Positions 44,536-53,508 of a stretch of 58,203 bases of DNA are shown here, in pieces. The DNA is taken from contig JAFUOD010000005.1 in the NCBI GenBank assembly GCA_017472735.1, forward strand, positions 1 to 58,203, written 5' to 3'. Each line of letters begins with the position of its first letter. Positions within the stretch are counted from its first letter, which is position 1. Origin of the DNA: Oscillospiraceae bacterium. Its GTDB lineage: Bacteria; Bacillota; Clostridia; Oscillospirales; Ruminococcaceae. A program made the position numbers and the translations under genes. The notes under the pieces are model-generated. The model ran no database searches. It was not told the DNA's origin and saw nothing but the letters and a program-made list of their open reading frames with translations.

Positions 44536-46722
44536 ATGTTAAAACCCTCATGTATCACCATTGATAGCTTAGTAGCCAAGCTCGAAAGCTCCGATAAGAA
44601 TTATCAGGTCTCAAAAATCCGCTCGGCATACGAGTTTGCAAACGAAATGCACAAAGAACAAAAACGCGAATCGGGCGAGCCGTATATTACTCACCCTCTT
44701 TCGGTTGCCGATATTCTTGTCAACCTTGGCATGGATACCGACACCATTTGTGCTGCCCTTTTGCACGACGTTGTTGAAGATACCGATGCTACTCTTGATG
44801 ACCTTAAAAAACGCTTTGGCGCAGATGTTGCAAACCTTGTTGACGGTGTTACCAAGCTCGAACAAATCGCCCTTTTCTCTAAAGAGGAACAGCAAGCTGA
44901 AAATATCCGTAAAATTTTCCTTTCCATGGCAAAAGATATCAGAGTAATTATTATTAAATTAAGCGACAGACTTCACAACATGAGAACTTTGGGCTTCCGT
45001 TCCGAAGAAAAGCGCAGGGTAGTTTCGCTCGAAACCATGAATATCTTTGTGCCGCTTGCAAACCGCTTGGGTATTCGCCAGCTTAAAGAGGAGTTAGAGG
45101 ATATCTCGTTTGGTTATTTAGATTCTTTTGCTTACAATGAAATTGAGCAGATGCTTGAAAAGAACAAGGACGAAAGAGAGGAGTTCATTCAGCTCATTAA
45201 GTCCCGAATTTCGGCACGCCTTGCTTCTGATTTCGACCCCGTTCCCACTATCGAGGGCCGTGTTAAATCGGCATACGGCATTTATAAAAAGGTTTACGAG
45301 CAGGGCAGAAGCTTTGAAGAGATTTACGATAAATACGCAGTTCGTGTAATTGTAAACGACGTTACCGAGTGTTACTTTGTTCTCGGCATCGTCCACGATA
45401 TGTTCCAGCCCATTCCAAATCGCTTTAAAGATTATATTTCAACTCCCAAAGCTAACATGTATCAGAGCCTTCACACAACCGTTGTCGGTCGAGAGGGCAT
45501 ACCTTTCGAGGTTCAGATCCGTACATGGGAAATGCACCACACCGCCGAGTTCGGTATCGCTGCCCACTGGAAATATAAAGAGGGCATGAAGGGCAAATAT
45601 AAGTTCGATAACCGCTTGGCTTGGGTGCGTCAGATCCTTGACACCCAGCAGGATTCTAACGATGCCGAGGATATTGTAAGAGCGATTAAAGAAGATCTTG
45701 CCCCCGAAGATGTTTTTGCAATGACCCCGAAAGGCGATGTGATCTCACTTCCTTTAGGTTCAACTGTCATCGACTTCGCTTATGCTATCCACACTCAGGT
45801 AGGGCACAGAATGACCGGTGCCAAAGCCGATAAAAAGCTTGTTCCGCTTGATTATCAGATAAAAACCGGCGAGATTATTGAAATTGTCACTACAAAAGAC
45901 CCCAACCACGGCCCAAACCGTGCATGGCTTAATATCTGCCACACTAACGAGGCTAAATCAAAGATTCGTTCGTGGTTTAAAAAAGAACGCCGTGAAGAAA
46001 ACATTGCCGAGGGTAAGAACGAAATCGAGCGTGAATTTAAGCGCAACATGATTCGCGTACCCGAAGCTGATATGGAGGATTTCCTCTCACTTGATATGAA
46101 ACGCCATAACTGCGACAGCTTAGAAGACTTCTATGCCGCAATCGGTTACGGTGGCGTTGTTCTCTCAAAAATCCTCCCCAGACTTAAGGATGATTATAAT
46201 AAAAAATACGTTCAGGTTCAGCCCGAAGCTAAAATCACAGATTTTGTGCCAAAGTCCAACAAGGCGAATTCCGGCGTTATCGTTGACGGCATTGATAACT
46301 GCGTGGTTAAGTTTTCACAGTGCTGCTCACCTTTGCCGGGCGATGAAATTATAGGATTTATTACCCGCGGCCACGGCGTATCTGTCCACAAAAAGGACTG
46401 TGTTAACTATCTTGCTCAAAAAGATTCTGCCCCCGAGCGTTGGATCGGCGTTCGTTGGGCTAAGGAACAGGTTGCTTCAAGCTATTATAAAGTAGTTCTC
46501 GATGTTGTGGGCCACGACCGCCTCGGAATTTTCGTAGATATAATGGCAACTTTAAATGAGAGCAAGATAATGACACATGAGGCTTCGGCACGAACTCTTA
46601 AAAACGGTAACTTCAGCGCAATGCTTACTGTCAGCGTTGGCGGAACAGCCGAGCTTTCCGGCATTATGACAAAAATTAAAAAGATTGACGGAGTCCTCTC
46701 CGTTGACAGAAGCAATAAATAA
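44536..46722 (+). CDS. rel: Bifunctional (p)ppGpp synthetase/hydrolase Rel
   Basis: This 728-residue alarmone enzyme has an HD hydrolase (LLHDVVEDT, His77-Asp78), a synthetase domain (YAVRVIVND, YQSLHTTV), a TGS domain (VISLPLGSTVIDFAYAIH), a zinc-finger region and a C-terminal ACT domain. It makes and removes (p)ppGpp during amino-acid starvation. Both catalytic halves look intact. The recJ-rel order is common in Firmicutes. Confidence 0.96.
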   Translation: MLKPSCITIDSLVAKLESSDKNYQVSKIRSAYEFANEMHKEQKRESGEPYITHPLSVADILVNLGMDTDTICAALLHDVVEDTDATLDDLKKRFGADVANLVDGVTKLEQIALFSKEEQQAENIRKIFLSMAKDIRVIIIKLSDRLHNMRTLGFRSEEKRRVVSLETMNIFVPLANRLGIRQLKEELEDISFGYLDSFAYNEIEQMLEKNKDEREEFIQLIKSRISARLASDFDPVPTIEGRVKSAYGIYKKVYEQGRSFEEIYDKYAVRVIVNDVTECYFVLGIVHDMFQPIPNRFKDYISTPKANMYQSLHTTVVGREGIPFEVQIRTWEMHHTAEFGIAAHWKYKEGMKGKYKFDNRLAWVRQILDTQQDSNDAEDIVRAIKEDLAPEDVFAMTPKGDVISLPLGSTVIDFAYAIHTQVGHRMTGAKADKKLVPLDYQIKTGEIIEIVTTKDPNHGPNRAWLNICHTNEAKSKIRSWFKKERREENIAEGKNEIEREFKRNMIRVPEADMEDFLSLDMKRHNCDSLEDFYAAIGYGGVVLSKILPRLKDDYNKKYVQVQPEAKITDFVPKSNKANSGVIVDGIDNCVVKFSQCCSPLPGDEIIGFITRGHGVSVHKKDCVNYLAQKDSAPERWIGVRWAKEQVASSYYKVVLDVVGHDRLGIFVDIMATLNESKIMTHEASARTLKNGNFSAMLTVSVGGTAELSGIMTKIKKIDGVLSVDRSNK

Positions 46723-46730
46723 CAGGGCTA

Positions 46731-46780
46731 CCCGCCGCCGACCGCTGCACCTTCGGTGCAGCGGCTCCGCCGTCGGACAG
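46731..46780. repeat. GC-rich intergenic repeat unit
   Basis: Contains a perfect CCGCTGCAC-CTTCG-GTGCAGCGG hairpin and ends CTCCGCCGTCGGA. It is very like the unit at 16405. Confidence 0.65.
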
Positions 46781-46819
46781 CCTAAGATCCGTGTTTTCAA
46801 TAAATAATACTGCCTGCCC

Positions 46820-46880
46820 CACGCGGCTCCACCGCCGCACACAGCCCCCTTCGGGGCGCGTGCGCCGACGTCGCCGCTAC
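46820..46880. repeat. GC-rich intergenic repeat unit
   Basis: It reads CGCGGCTCCACCGCCG...CCCCCTTCGGGG...GCCGACGTCGCCGC, nearly the same plan as the unit at 29757-29820. It lies only 40 bases after another unit. Confidence 0.65.
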
Positions 46881-46908
46881 TCATTCCACCCCTCAGGAGA
46901 AAAATTCA

Positions 46909-47535
46909 ATGACCATTCACAAGCTATCATCTTTAGGTGCATTCGGCACCAATTGCTATATTGTTGAAACAGATAACAAAAGCGCCATACTTATCGACGC
47001 TCCATGTCAGCCAAAGCACATTCTTTCAGCCGTTAACAACTTGGGCTTAACCCTTAAAGTAATTTTACTCACTCACGGTCATTGCGACCACATCGAGGCA
47101 CTGAACGATCTGGTAAATGCAACAGGCTGCAAGGTCTATATTCACAAGGCCGACATAGGCATGCTTAACGACAAAATGCTTTCTCTTGCAGGATATTTCG
47201 GCACACCTTTCACTAAGTTCGAGGGTGCGCTCACATTAACCAACGGCGACACGGTAACAGTTGATGAGGCTGAATTTAAGGTCATTTCAACCCCGGGTCA
47301 CACAGCAGGCTCTGTCTGCTATGTAATAGATGATGTTATCTTCTCGGGTGATACTCTTTTTTATAACTCCATCGGCAGAACCGATTTCCCGGGAGGAGAC
47401 TATAAAACCATCATCAGCTCCATTGCCTTGCTTAAAAACCTTGGCAGGAATTATATCGTTCACCCCGGTCACGAACGTTCAACCGACCTTTATTTTGAAC
47501 TTGAAACAAACCCATTTTTAGATGCCTTAAGATAG
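46909..47535 (+). CDS. MBL-fold hydrolase, glyoxalase II-like
   Basis: This 208-residue protein has the full dinuclear zinc set: THGHCDH, later STPGHTAGS, SGDTLF and a final HPGHERS. It resembles the hydroxyacylglutathione-hydrolase branch. As glutathione is unusual in clostridia, the true thioester substrate is uncertain. It leads into hemZ after 25 bases. Confidence 0.85.
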   Translation: MTIHKLSSLGAFGTNCYIVETDNKSAILIDAPCQPKHILSAVNNLGLTLKVILLTHGHCDHIEALNDLVNATGCKVYIHKADIGMLNDKMLSLAGYFGTPFTKFEGALTLTNGDTVTVDEAEFKVISTPGHTAGSVCYVIDDVIFSGDTLFYNSIGRTDFPGGDYKTIISSIALLKNLGRNYIVHPGHERSTDLYFELETNPFLDALR

Positions 47536-47560
47536 AATCGCATCGAAAGGAAGCACCGCA

Positions 47561-49060
47561 ATGACACTGATTTTTAAAGGAAACGACTTTAAATACGAGC
47601 TTGAAGCAGTATGTAAGCTATTTTTTCCTGTAAAAACCTTTAACTTTTTCTTTGCCGATATCGAAACAGTCCCCGACCTTAACGGTGAGGACTATTGCTA
47701 TATTGCAAGACAAAAACGCCGTGCAAACACTTTGCTGTCGGTCTATGCAAAAATCGGCGGCAAGCGTTATGCCCTAACCGAAATTGTAGATAACGGAATC
47801 AATGATTATGACGATACCTGCGAGTTTATTCTCGGCAAAATCATGTATCGTGTCTTGTCTCATATAACAGGCATCACTCCAAAGTGGGGGATACTTACAG
47901 GCGTGCGCCCTGTTAAGCTTGTTAACAAGCTGATGAAAACAGGCATGACTCGGGATGAAATTCAAAACCTTTTAAAAACCAAGTATCTCATGTCTGAAGA
48001 AAAAATCAACATCGCTTATGCCACAGCCAAAAATCAAGAAGATATAATGTCAGGCGTTGACGAAAGATCCTTCAGCTTATATGTCTCAATTCCTTTTTGC
48101 CCAACACGCTGTGCTTATTGCTCATTCGTGTCGCAAACCGTTTCCAGCTTTAAAAAACTCATGCCCGAATACGTCAAAAAACTTTGCCAGGAGATCCGCT
48201 ACACAGCATCTCTTGTAAAGGATAAAGGCTTTACTCTTGATACTGTCTATTTCGGCGGAGGAACACCGACTTCTATTGAGGCTAAGGATTTAGACACCAT
48301 AATGAAAACCATAGCCGAGTGCTTCGATCTATCTCACCTTCGTGAATACACTGTCGAAGCAGGACGCCCCGACACCATAACCGCCGATAAATTAAAGGCT
48401 ATAAAGCAAAACGGCGGCACCCGTGTAAGCATCAATCCTCAAACAATGCACGATAGCGTGCTTGAAGCTATCGGCAGAAAGCATACCGTTTCCGAGTTTT
48501 TGGATAGCTATAGTCTTGCAAAAAGTATCGGATTTGATTGCGTAAACGTCGACCTAATAGCAGGCCTTCCTACAGATACTGTTAACGACTTTAAAGAGAC
48601 TGTGGAAAGCATAATTGCTTTACAGCCTGAAAATATAACTATCCACGCACTTTCAATCAAACGTGCCGCAGATCTCATGCAAGACCAGCGAGATGTCAGC
48701 TCACAGGTGGCATCCGATATGATTGATTACGCCACCACCCGTCTTACCGAGGAGGGCTACCTGCCTTATTACCTCTACCGCCAGAAAAACCAGCTCGGCA
48801 ACCAAGAAAACATCGGCTGGACAAAGAAGGGTAAGGCAAGTGTTTATAACATCACTATTATGGAGGAAGTGCAAACTATAATTGCTGTAGGTGCAGGCGG
48901 CTCAACCAAATTGGTAGACCTTAAAAACCGCGAGCTCGAGCGATTCTTCAATCCAAAATATCCGCTTGAATATTTAAAGCATTTCGAAGATATGGTTATC
49001 CCCAGAAAAGAAAAGGCAATAGCTCTTTTAGGAGAGATGTTTAATGATAAAAAAGAATGA
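47561..49060 (+). CDS. hemZ: Coproporphyrinogen III dehydrogenase HemZ-type radical SAM protein
   Basis: This 499-residue radical SAM enzyme has an N-terminal domain of about 165 residues typical of HemZ. The cluster motif CPTRCAYC (Cys180, 184, 187) is followed by FGGGTPTS and VDLIAGLP. It is proposed to oxidise coproporphyrinogen III in haem synthesis, but many HemZ homologues lie in species without a haem pathway and may do something else. It overlaps rlmD by 17 bases. Confidence 0.88.
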   Translation: MTLIFKGNDFKYELEAVCKLFFPVKTFNFFFADIETVPDLNGEDYCYIARQKRRANTLLSVYAKIGGKRYALTEIVDNGINDYDDTCEFILGKIMYRVLSHITGITPKWGILTGVRPVKLVNKLMKTGMTRDEIQNLLKTKYLMSEEKINIAYATAKNQEDIMSGVDERSFSLYVSIPFCPTRCAYCSFVSQTVSSFKKLMPEYVKKLCQEIRYTASLVKDKGFTLDTVYFGGGTPTSIEAKDLDTIMKTIAECFDLSHLREYTVEAGRPDTITADKLKAIKQNGGTRVSINPQTMHDSVLEAIGRKHTVSEFLDSYSLAKSIGFDCVNVDLIAGLPTDTVNDFKETVESIIALQPENITIHALSIKRAADLMQDQRDVSSQVASDMIDYATTRLTEEGYLPYYLYRQKNQLGNQENIGWTKKGKASVYNITIMEEVQTIIAVGAGGSTKLVDLKNRELERFFNPKYPLEYLKHFEDMVIPRKEKAIALLGEMFNDKKE

Positions 49061-50669
49061 TATAGTCCGCCTTACCGTAACCGCCCTCACTAACGAGGGT
49101 AACGGTGTCGGCAGATATGAAGGAATGGCAGTTTTTGTTCCGTTCACCGCAGTAGGTGACGAGATAGACTGCAAAATTTTGAAAGTAAACAAATCCGTAG
49201 CTTACGGCAAGGTCGAAAAGCTCATTTCTTCGGGCGATAACCGTATTGTGCCCGATTGCCCCGTATACAACAAATGCGGCGGTTGTTCTTTCAGGCATAT
49301 CACTTATGAAGCCGAACTTGAAGCAAAGTTCGGTTTTGTTGCCGATTGCTTTAAAAGGTTGGGTGGGTTTAACATAACCCTCGACCCGATTCTTCCTGCC
49401 AAAAACGAAACCAGATACCGTAACAAGGCACAGCTTCCTGTTTCCGATTTTGAAGGCAAGGCTAAATACGGCTTCTTTTCGCCCCGTTCCCACAGAGTTA
49501 TTCCTTTTGATGATTGCCTCATCCAACCCAACGTCTTCTGTCAAATTGCCGACGAAGTATTAGCTTACCACAACCGCCTCGGTTTAAAGACATATGACGA
49601 ACAATCGGGTAGGGGACTTTTGCGCCATATTTACATTCGCATGGGTCACCACAGCGGTGAAATAATGCTCACCCTTGTTGTTACCCAAAACACATCGGCA
49701 TATAACGCTTTGGCAGAGGACTTGTGCACCAAATACCCTCAAATAAAAACGGTTCTGTTAAACGTCAACCCCAAAAACACCAATGTCATTTTGGGCGAGG
49801 AGGAAATAACCCTCATCGGCAACGGAACAATTAATGATACCATGTGCGGCAATGTAATTTCCATTTCATCAAAGTCGTTCTATCAGGTAAACACTCCTGC
49901 CGCCGAGGGCGTGTACCAAATCGCTAAAGAATACGCCGATTTAAAAGGCAACGAAACCCTGCTCGATTTATATTGCGGCGCAGGCACGGTCGGCATTTCT
50001 ATGGCAGATAAGGTAAAAAAGCTCATCGGTGTCGAGATAATCCCGCAAGCTATCGAAAACGCAAAAGCTAACGCCAAAGCTAACGGTGTTACTAACGCCG
50101 AATTTATCTGCGGAGACGCAGGCACAGTCGCTCAAACCCTCGCTAAAAGAGGGGAGAGACCAAATGTCATTGTCATCGATCCACCACGCAAAGGCTGTGA
50201 TAACAAAACGCTCGATGCTATTATCGAAATGTCTCCCGAGCGTGTTGTCTATATCTCCTGCAACCCTGCCACCGCCGCTAGAGACTGTAAATATCTTTGT
50301 GAAAACGGCTATACTCTTAAACGTATCCGTCCGGCGGATATGTTCCCAAGAACTACACACGTCGAGACGGTATGTTTATTGTCCAAACTTAATACCAAGC
50401 AACATATCGAGGTAGACATCCACATGGACGAGCTTGATCTCACCGATGCGGAGAAGAAAGCAACCTACGGGGAAATCAAGGACTATGTGCTGGAGCATAC
50501 CGGACTCAAGGTCAGCAGCTTGTATATCGCTCAGGTGAAGCAGAAATGCGGCATTATCGAGCGGGAAAATTACAACAAACCGAAGTCCGAGGATGCGAAA
50601 CAGCCCCAATGTCCACCCGATAAGGAAAAAGCAATCAAGGAGGCGCTTCTGCACTTCGGCATGATCTAA
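49044..50669 (+). CDS. rlmD: 23S rRNA uracil-5-methyltransferase with foreign C-terminal tail
   Basis: Residues 1-449 are a normal RlmCD/RumA enzyme. They have an N-terminal TRAM domain, iron-sulfur cysteines 72, 78, 81 (DCPVYNKCGGC) and a later FDDC, the SAM site DLYCGAGTVG, and the catalytic Cys406 in SCNPAT. The protein should end soon after HVETVCLLSKL (ends at 449). Instead about 92 residues follow. They contain ATYGEIKDYVLEHTGLKVSS and a KCGIIERENYN segment, and the codon style differs. I recall such tails at element insertions in this gene. The enzyme core is complete, so activity may survive. Confidence 0.9.
   Translation: MIKKNDIVRLTVTALTNEGNGVGRYEGMAVFVPFTAVGDEIDCKILKVNKSVAYGKVEKLISSGDNRIVPDCPVYNKCGGCSFRHITYEAELEAKFGFVADCFKRLGGFNITLDPILPAKNETRYRNKAQLPVSDFEGKAKYGFFSPRSHRVIPFDDCLIQPNVFCQIADEVLAYHNRLGLKTYDEQSGRGLLRHIYIRMGHHSGEIMLTLVVTQNTSAYNALAEDLCTKYPQIKTVLLNVNPKNTNVILGEEEITLIGNGTINDTMCGNVISISSKSFYQVNTPAAEGVYQIAKEYADLKGNETLLDLYCGAGTVGISMADKVKKLIGVEIIPQAIENAKANAKANGVTNAEFICGDAGTVAQTLAKRGERPNVIVIDPPRKGCDNKTLDAIIEMSPERVVYISCNPATAARDCKYLCENGYTLKRIRPADMFPRTTHVETVCLLSKLNTKQHIEVDIHMDELDLTDAEKKATYGEIKDYVLEHTGLKVSSLYIAQVKQKCGIIERENYNKPKSEDAKQPQCPPDKEKAIKEALLHFGMI
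50342..50400 (+). other. Probable attachment junction inside rlmD
   Basis: The switch from conserved rlmD codons (ending about codon 449, base 50390) to the foreign tail falls here. The match to rlmD stops after the FPRTTHVETV region. The other element end would be expected to repeat part of this segment; it is not in the window. Confidence 0.5.
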
Positions 50670-50679
50670 GGAGGTCAAA

Positions 50680-50925
50680 ATGAAGCGTTTACTTTCTTGC
50701 GAGTTCAACATGGATACTGCTTGTGTGGAGCTGAAATTCACCGATGGTAGCATGATTGCCATTGACACCATCGCTGTGGAGAACGAGGTTGCCGACAATA
50801 TGTATCAGCGGTCAGAGCTTGACTATCTGATTTACAATGATCCGATTGGATATGCGGATTTGATACTGAACGGCGATCCGGAAACGTATCTGAAAACTGC
50901 AACAGAGTATAAGAGCCTTGATTAA
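50680..50925 (+). CDS. DUF6061-like small protein
   Basis: This 81-residue acidic protein has an N-terminal beta pattern (LLSCEFNMDTACVELKF) and the conserved-looking YNDPIGYADLILNGDPETYL. I recall this as the DUF6061 type, seen in clostridial integrative elements; function unknown. It follows rlmD by 10 bases with the AAGGAGG ribosome site, so it is read with the recombinant rlmD gene. Confidence 0.65.
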   Translation: MKRLLSCEFNMDTACVELKFTDGSMIAIDTIAVENEVADNMYQRSELDYLIYNDPIGYADLILNGDPETYLKTATEYKSLD

Positions 50926-50976
50926 ACACTTTATATAGCAAAGTGTGAACAAATTGTAACAATCCACACATACCCA

Positions 50977-51005
50977 TTGACAAGGTATGTAAAACCGAGT
51001 ATAAT
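50977..51005 (+). promoter_or_regulatory. Consensus promoter of the trp operon
   Basis: TTGACA (50977-50982), exactly 17 bases, then TATAAT (51000-51005): a perfect match to the housekeeping consensus. Transcription would start near 51012, just before the T-box stem. Confidence 0.9.
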
Positions 51006-51024
51006 TATAAATAATTTAATACAT

Positions 51025-51303
51025 CAAACCGTTGAAGCGGAGATAACGGCAATGATGCCTTTACAGAGAACCTGTGGTGCTGAGAGTCAGGTAAGAAACA
51101 AGTTGTCAAATGGACCGCTGAGGGCGCAGTCAAATGTGAATTTCACAAAGTATTCTGCGACGTTGTAGGCAGGCGTAACTTGCCGAGGATATGTTGGTAT
51201 CCTGCTAAGTGCACGGGGCAAACCCGTGAATCAAGGTGGCACCGCGGATAAGTGTTTTTATTCGTCCTTGACAGAGTGTATATCTCTGTCAAGGACGTTT
51301 TTG
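51025..51303 (+). promoter_or_regulatory. Tryptophan T-box leader (UGG specifier)
   Basis: The stem I base pairs AGCGG (51036-51040) with CCGCT (51115-51119), and the triplet immediately before that strand is TGG (51111-51113), the Trp specifier, followed by A. The conserved T-box sequence AAGGTGGCACCGCGG stands at 51234-51248. The terminator stem 51263-51275/51285-51297 is 13 bp with a run of T. Uncharged tRNA-Trp should pair with the specifier and T-box and prevent termination. The leader lies directly after a consensus promoter and before trpE. Confidence 0.93.
51263..51302 (+). terminator. T-box-controlled terminator
   Basis: Arms 51263-51275 and 51285-51297, 13 bp, 9-base loop, five T after it. 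It is mutually exclusive with an antiterminator using the T-box sequence. Confidence 0.9.
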
Positions 51304-51312
51304 CTTTATAAG

Positions 51313-51357
51313 ACTCCTTTGACTGAGATAGAAGTTCAAAGGGGTATTTTCTTTGTT
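51313..51357 (+). terminator. Second terminator-like hairpin
   Basis: Arms 51313-51322 and 51336-51345 form 10 bp with one wobble and a 13-base loop, followed by ATTTTCTTTG. It lies between the T-box terminator and the leader peptide. It may be a weaker second stop or a structure controlled by leader-peptide translation. Confidence 0.55.
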
Positions 51358-51372
51358 TCAGGAGGTTGCGAT

Positions 51373-51423
51373 ATGCTGTATACAAAACGTTGGTGGCGCA
51401 CTGTGCGCCGAATATTGAAATAG
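51373..51423 (+). CDS. trpL: trp leader peptide with two adjacent Trp codons
   Basis: A 16-residue frame (MLYTKRWWRTVRRILK) starts 6-7 bases after a perfect AGGAGG and ends 52 bases before trpE. Two Trp codons in tandem (TGGTGG, residues 7-8) are expected in a peptide that senses tryptophan supply by ribosome stalling. The codons sit in a GGCGCAC/GTGCGCC-type hairpin. It lies downstream of the T-box terminator, so it would act only on transcripts that passed it, as a second checkpoint. Confidence 0.8.
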   Translation: MLYTKRWWRTVRRILK

Positions 51424-51475
51424 AATCATCCCAATAAATAACCAACTTTACTATACCTATTTGGAGGAACTGATT

Positions 51476-52942
51476 ATGAAAATACAGCCAACTTTTGCCC
51501 GAGTCAAAGAAATCGCAGCAGCCGGTCATTATAACGTATTGCCGGTCAGCCTTGAAATCCTTTCTGACTTCACCACACCGATTGAAACGATGAAGATACT
51601 GAAAAATGTATCTACTCATTGCTATATGCTGGAATCCGCTCAAGCAAATGAAACTTGGGGACGTTACACCTTCCTCGGATTTGACCCGAAATTGGAGATT
51701 ACCTGTATTGACGGAGAAATGAAGATTGGCAATCTCAAGATTAAGACAGATAACCCATCCGACTATCTCCGCCAGATTCTTGCCGATTATAAAAGTCCCC
51801 GTTTCGATTATCTTCCTTCCTTTACAGGCGGTCTTGTCGGATACTTCTCCTATGATTATCTCACCTACAGCGAGCCGACCGTCAAATGTGATGTAGAGGA
51901 CAGCGAAGCGTTCAAGGATGTCGATCTGATGCTGTTTGATAAAGTTATCGCATTCGATCATCTACGCCAGAAAATTATTCTCATCGTCAATATGTCGCTG
52001 GATGATCCGGAAACTGGTTACAACAAAGCGGTTATGGAATTGAAACAGCTTGTTCATCTTCTCCGTCACGGTGAAAAAACGAATGAACCGGGTGGCAAGC
52101 TGCTTGGAGAAGTTACGCCGTTGTTCAACAAAGAGCAATTCTGCGGTATGGTGGAAAAGGCAAAGCACTACATCCGTGAGGGCGATATCTTCCAAATCGT
52201 GCTTTCCAACCGACTGAGCGCTCCCTTTGAGGGAAGCCTACTTAACACCTATCGCGTACTCCGCACCATCAATCCCTCACCGTATATGTTTTATTTTTCG
52301 GGAACCGACGTGGAGGTTGCAGGTGCTTCCCCAGAAACTCTTGTAAAATTAGAAAACGTTGTACTTCACACTTTTCCGCTTGCAGGAACAAGACCGAGGG
52401 GCAAAACCGACGAGGAAGACAAAGCACTCGAAGCAGAACTGCTTGCTGACGAAAAAGAGCTTGCCGAGCACAATATGCTCGTTGACCTCGGAAGAAACGA
52501 TCTCGGAAAGATCAGCAAATTCGGCACGGTGCAGGTGGAAAAGCTACATTCCATCGAACGGTTCTCCCACGTCATGCACATCGGCTCTACGGTGCGTGGT
52601 GAAATTGATGATAACCACGATGCATTGGATGCCATCGAAGCTGTACTTCCTGCAGGAACTCTGTCGGGTGCGCCGAAGATAAGAGCTTGCCAGCTCATCG
52701 GAAAACTGGAAAACAACAAGCGTGGCATCTATGGCGGTGCCATCGGATATATCGACTTCACAGGCAATATGGATACCTGTATTGCTATCCGCATTGCTTA
52801 TAAGAAGAACGGTAAAGTATTCGTGAGAAGCGGAGCCGGAATTGTGGCGGATTCTGTACCCGAAAAGGAATATGAGGAATGCCTGAACAAAGCCAAATCT
52901 TCACTTAAAGCATTAGAACTTGCACAGGAGGTGGAATTATGA
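51476..52942 (+). CDS. trpE: Anthranilate synthase component I
   Basis: TrpE converts chorismate to anthranilate with ammonia from TrpG. The 488-residue protein has the Trp-binding feedback motif LESA near residue 52, then the chorismate-binding domain with IFQIVLSNR, LAGTRPRG, AEHNMLVDLGRNDLG and GIVADSVPEKEYEE. The retained LES motif predicts inhibition by tryptophan. Start ATG 51476 lies 6 bases after GGAGGAA; the TTG at 51461 overlaps that site. It overlaps trpG by 4 bases. Proline codons are mostly CCG, unlike the chromosomal genes to the left. Confidence 0.96.
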   Translation: MKIQPTFARVKEIAAAGHYNVLPVSLEILSDFTTPIETMKILKNVSTHCYMLESAQANETWGRYTFLGFDPKLEITCIDGEMKIGNLKIKTDNPSDYLRQILADYKSPRFDYLPSFTGGLVGYFSYDYLTYSEPTVKCDVEDSEAFKDVDLMLFDKVIAFDHLRQKIILIVNMSLDDPETGYNKAVMELKQLVHLLRHGEKTNEPGGKLLGEVTPLFNKEQFCGMVEKAKHYIREGDIFQIVLSNRLSAPFEGSLLNTYRVLRTINPSPYMFYFSGTDVEVAGASPETLVKLENVVLHTFPLAGTRPRGKTDEEDKALEAELLADEKELAEHNMLVDLGRNDLGKISKFGTVQVEKLHSIERFSHVMHIGSTVRGEIDDNHDALDAIEAVLPAGTLSGAPKIRACQLIGKLENNKRGIYGGAIGYIDFTGNMDTCIAIRIAYKKNGKVFVRSGAGIVADSVPEKEYEECLNKAKSSLKALELAQEVEL

Positions 52943-53505
52943 TTTTACTGATTGATAACTACGACAGTTTTTCTTACAACCTATATCAGCTCATCGGAGA
53001 GATCGACCCGAATATCAAGGTCATCCGCAACGACGAAATGACGGTAGAGGAAATCAAAAAATTGAACCCGAACCGCATCATTCTCTCGCCCGGCCCGGGC
53101 AGACCGGAGGATGCAGGCGTGATCGTCGATGTGGTAAAGCAAATCCACGACATCCCGATTTTAGGTGTGTGCCTCGGTCATCAGGCGATATGTGCCGCAT
53201 TCGGTGCGACTGTCACCTACGCAAAAGAGCTTATGCACGGCAAGCAGTCAGATGTAAAATTTGATTCCGAATGTCCGCTATTTAAAAGCTGTCCCGAGGT
53301 TGCTCCCGTAGCAAGATATCATTCTCTTGCAGCGGATGCCGACACTATTCCCGAAGAATTGAAGGTTACTGCGCTCACCACTGACGGTGAGATAATGGCG
53401 GTACAGCACAAAGAATATCCCATCTATGGCGTGCAATTCCATCCCGAATCGATTATGACGCCGGACGGTAAACAGATGCTAATGAATTTCATAAAGGAGA
53501 TATGA
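52939..53505 (+). CDS. trpG: Anthranilate synthase component II (glutaminase)
   Basis: This 188-residue class I glutamine amidotransferase supplies ammonia to TrpE. The oxyanion site is LSPGPGRPEDAG, the catalytic Cys is in GVCLGHQA, and His/Glu are in VQFHPES. It could also serve folate synthesis (PabA role), but its place inside the trp operon argues for TrpG. The start overlaps the trpE stop by ATGA. Confidence 0.96.
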   Translation: MILLIDNYDSFSYNLYQLIGEIDPNIKVIRNDEMTVEEIKKLNPNRIILSPGPGRPEDAGVIVDVVKQIHDIPILGVCLGHQAICAAFGATVTYAKELMHGKQSDVKFDSECPLFKSCPEVAPVARYHSLAADADTIPEELKVTALTTDGEIMAVQHKEYPIYGVQFHPESIMTPDGKQMLMNFIKEI

Positions 53506-53508
53506 GCT

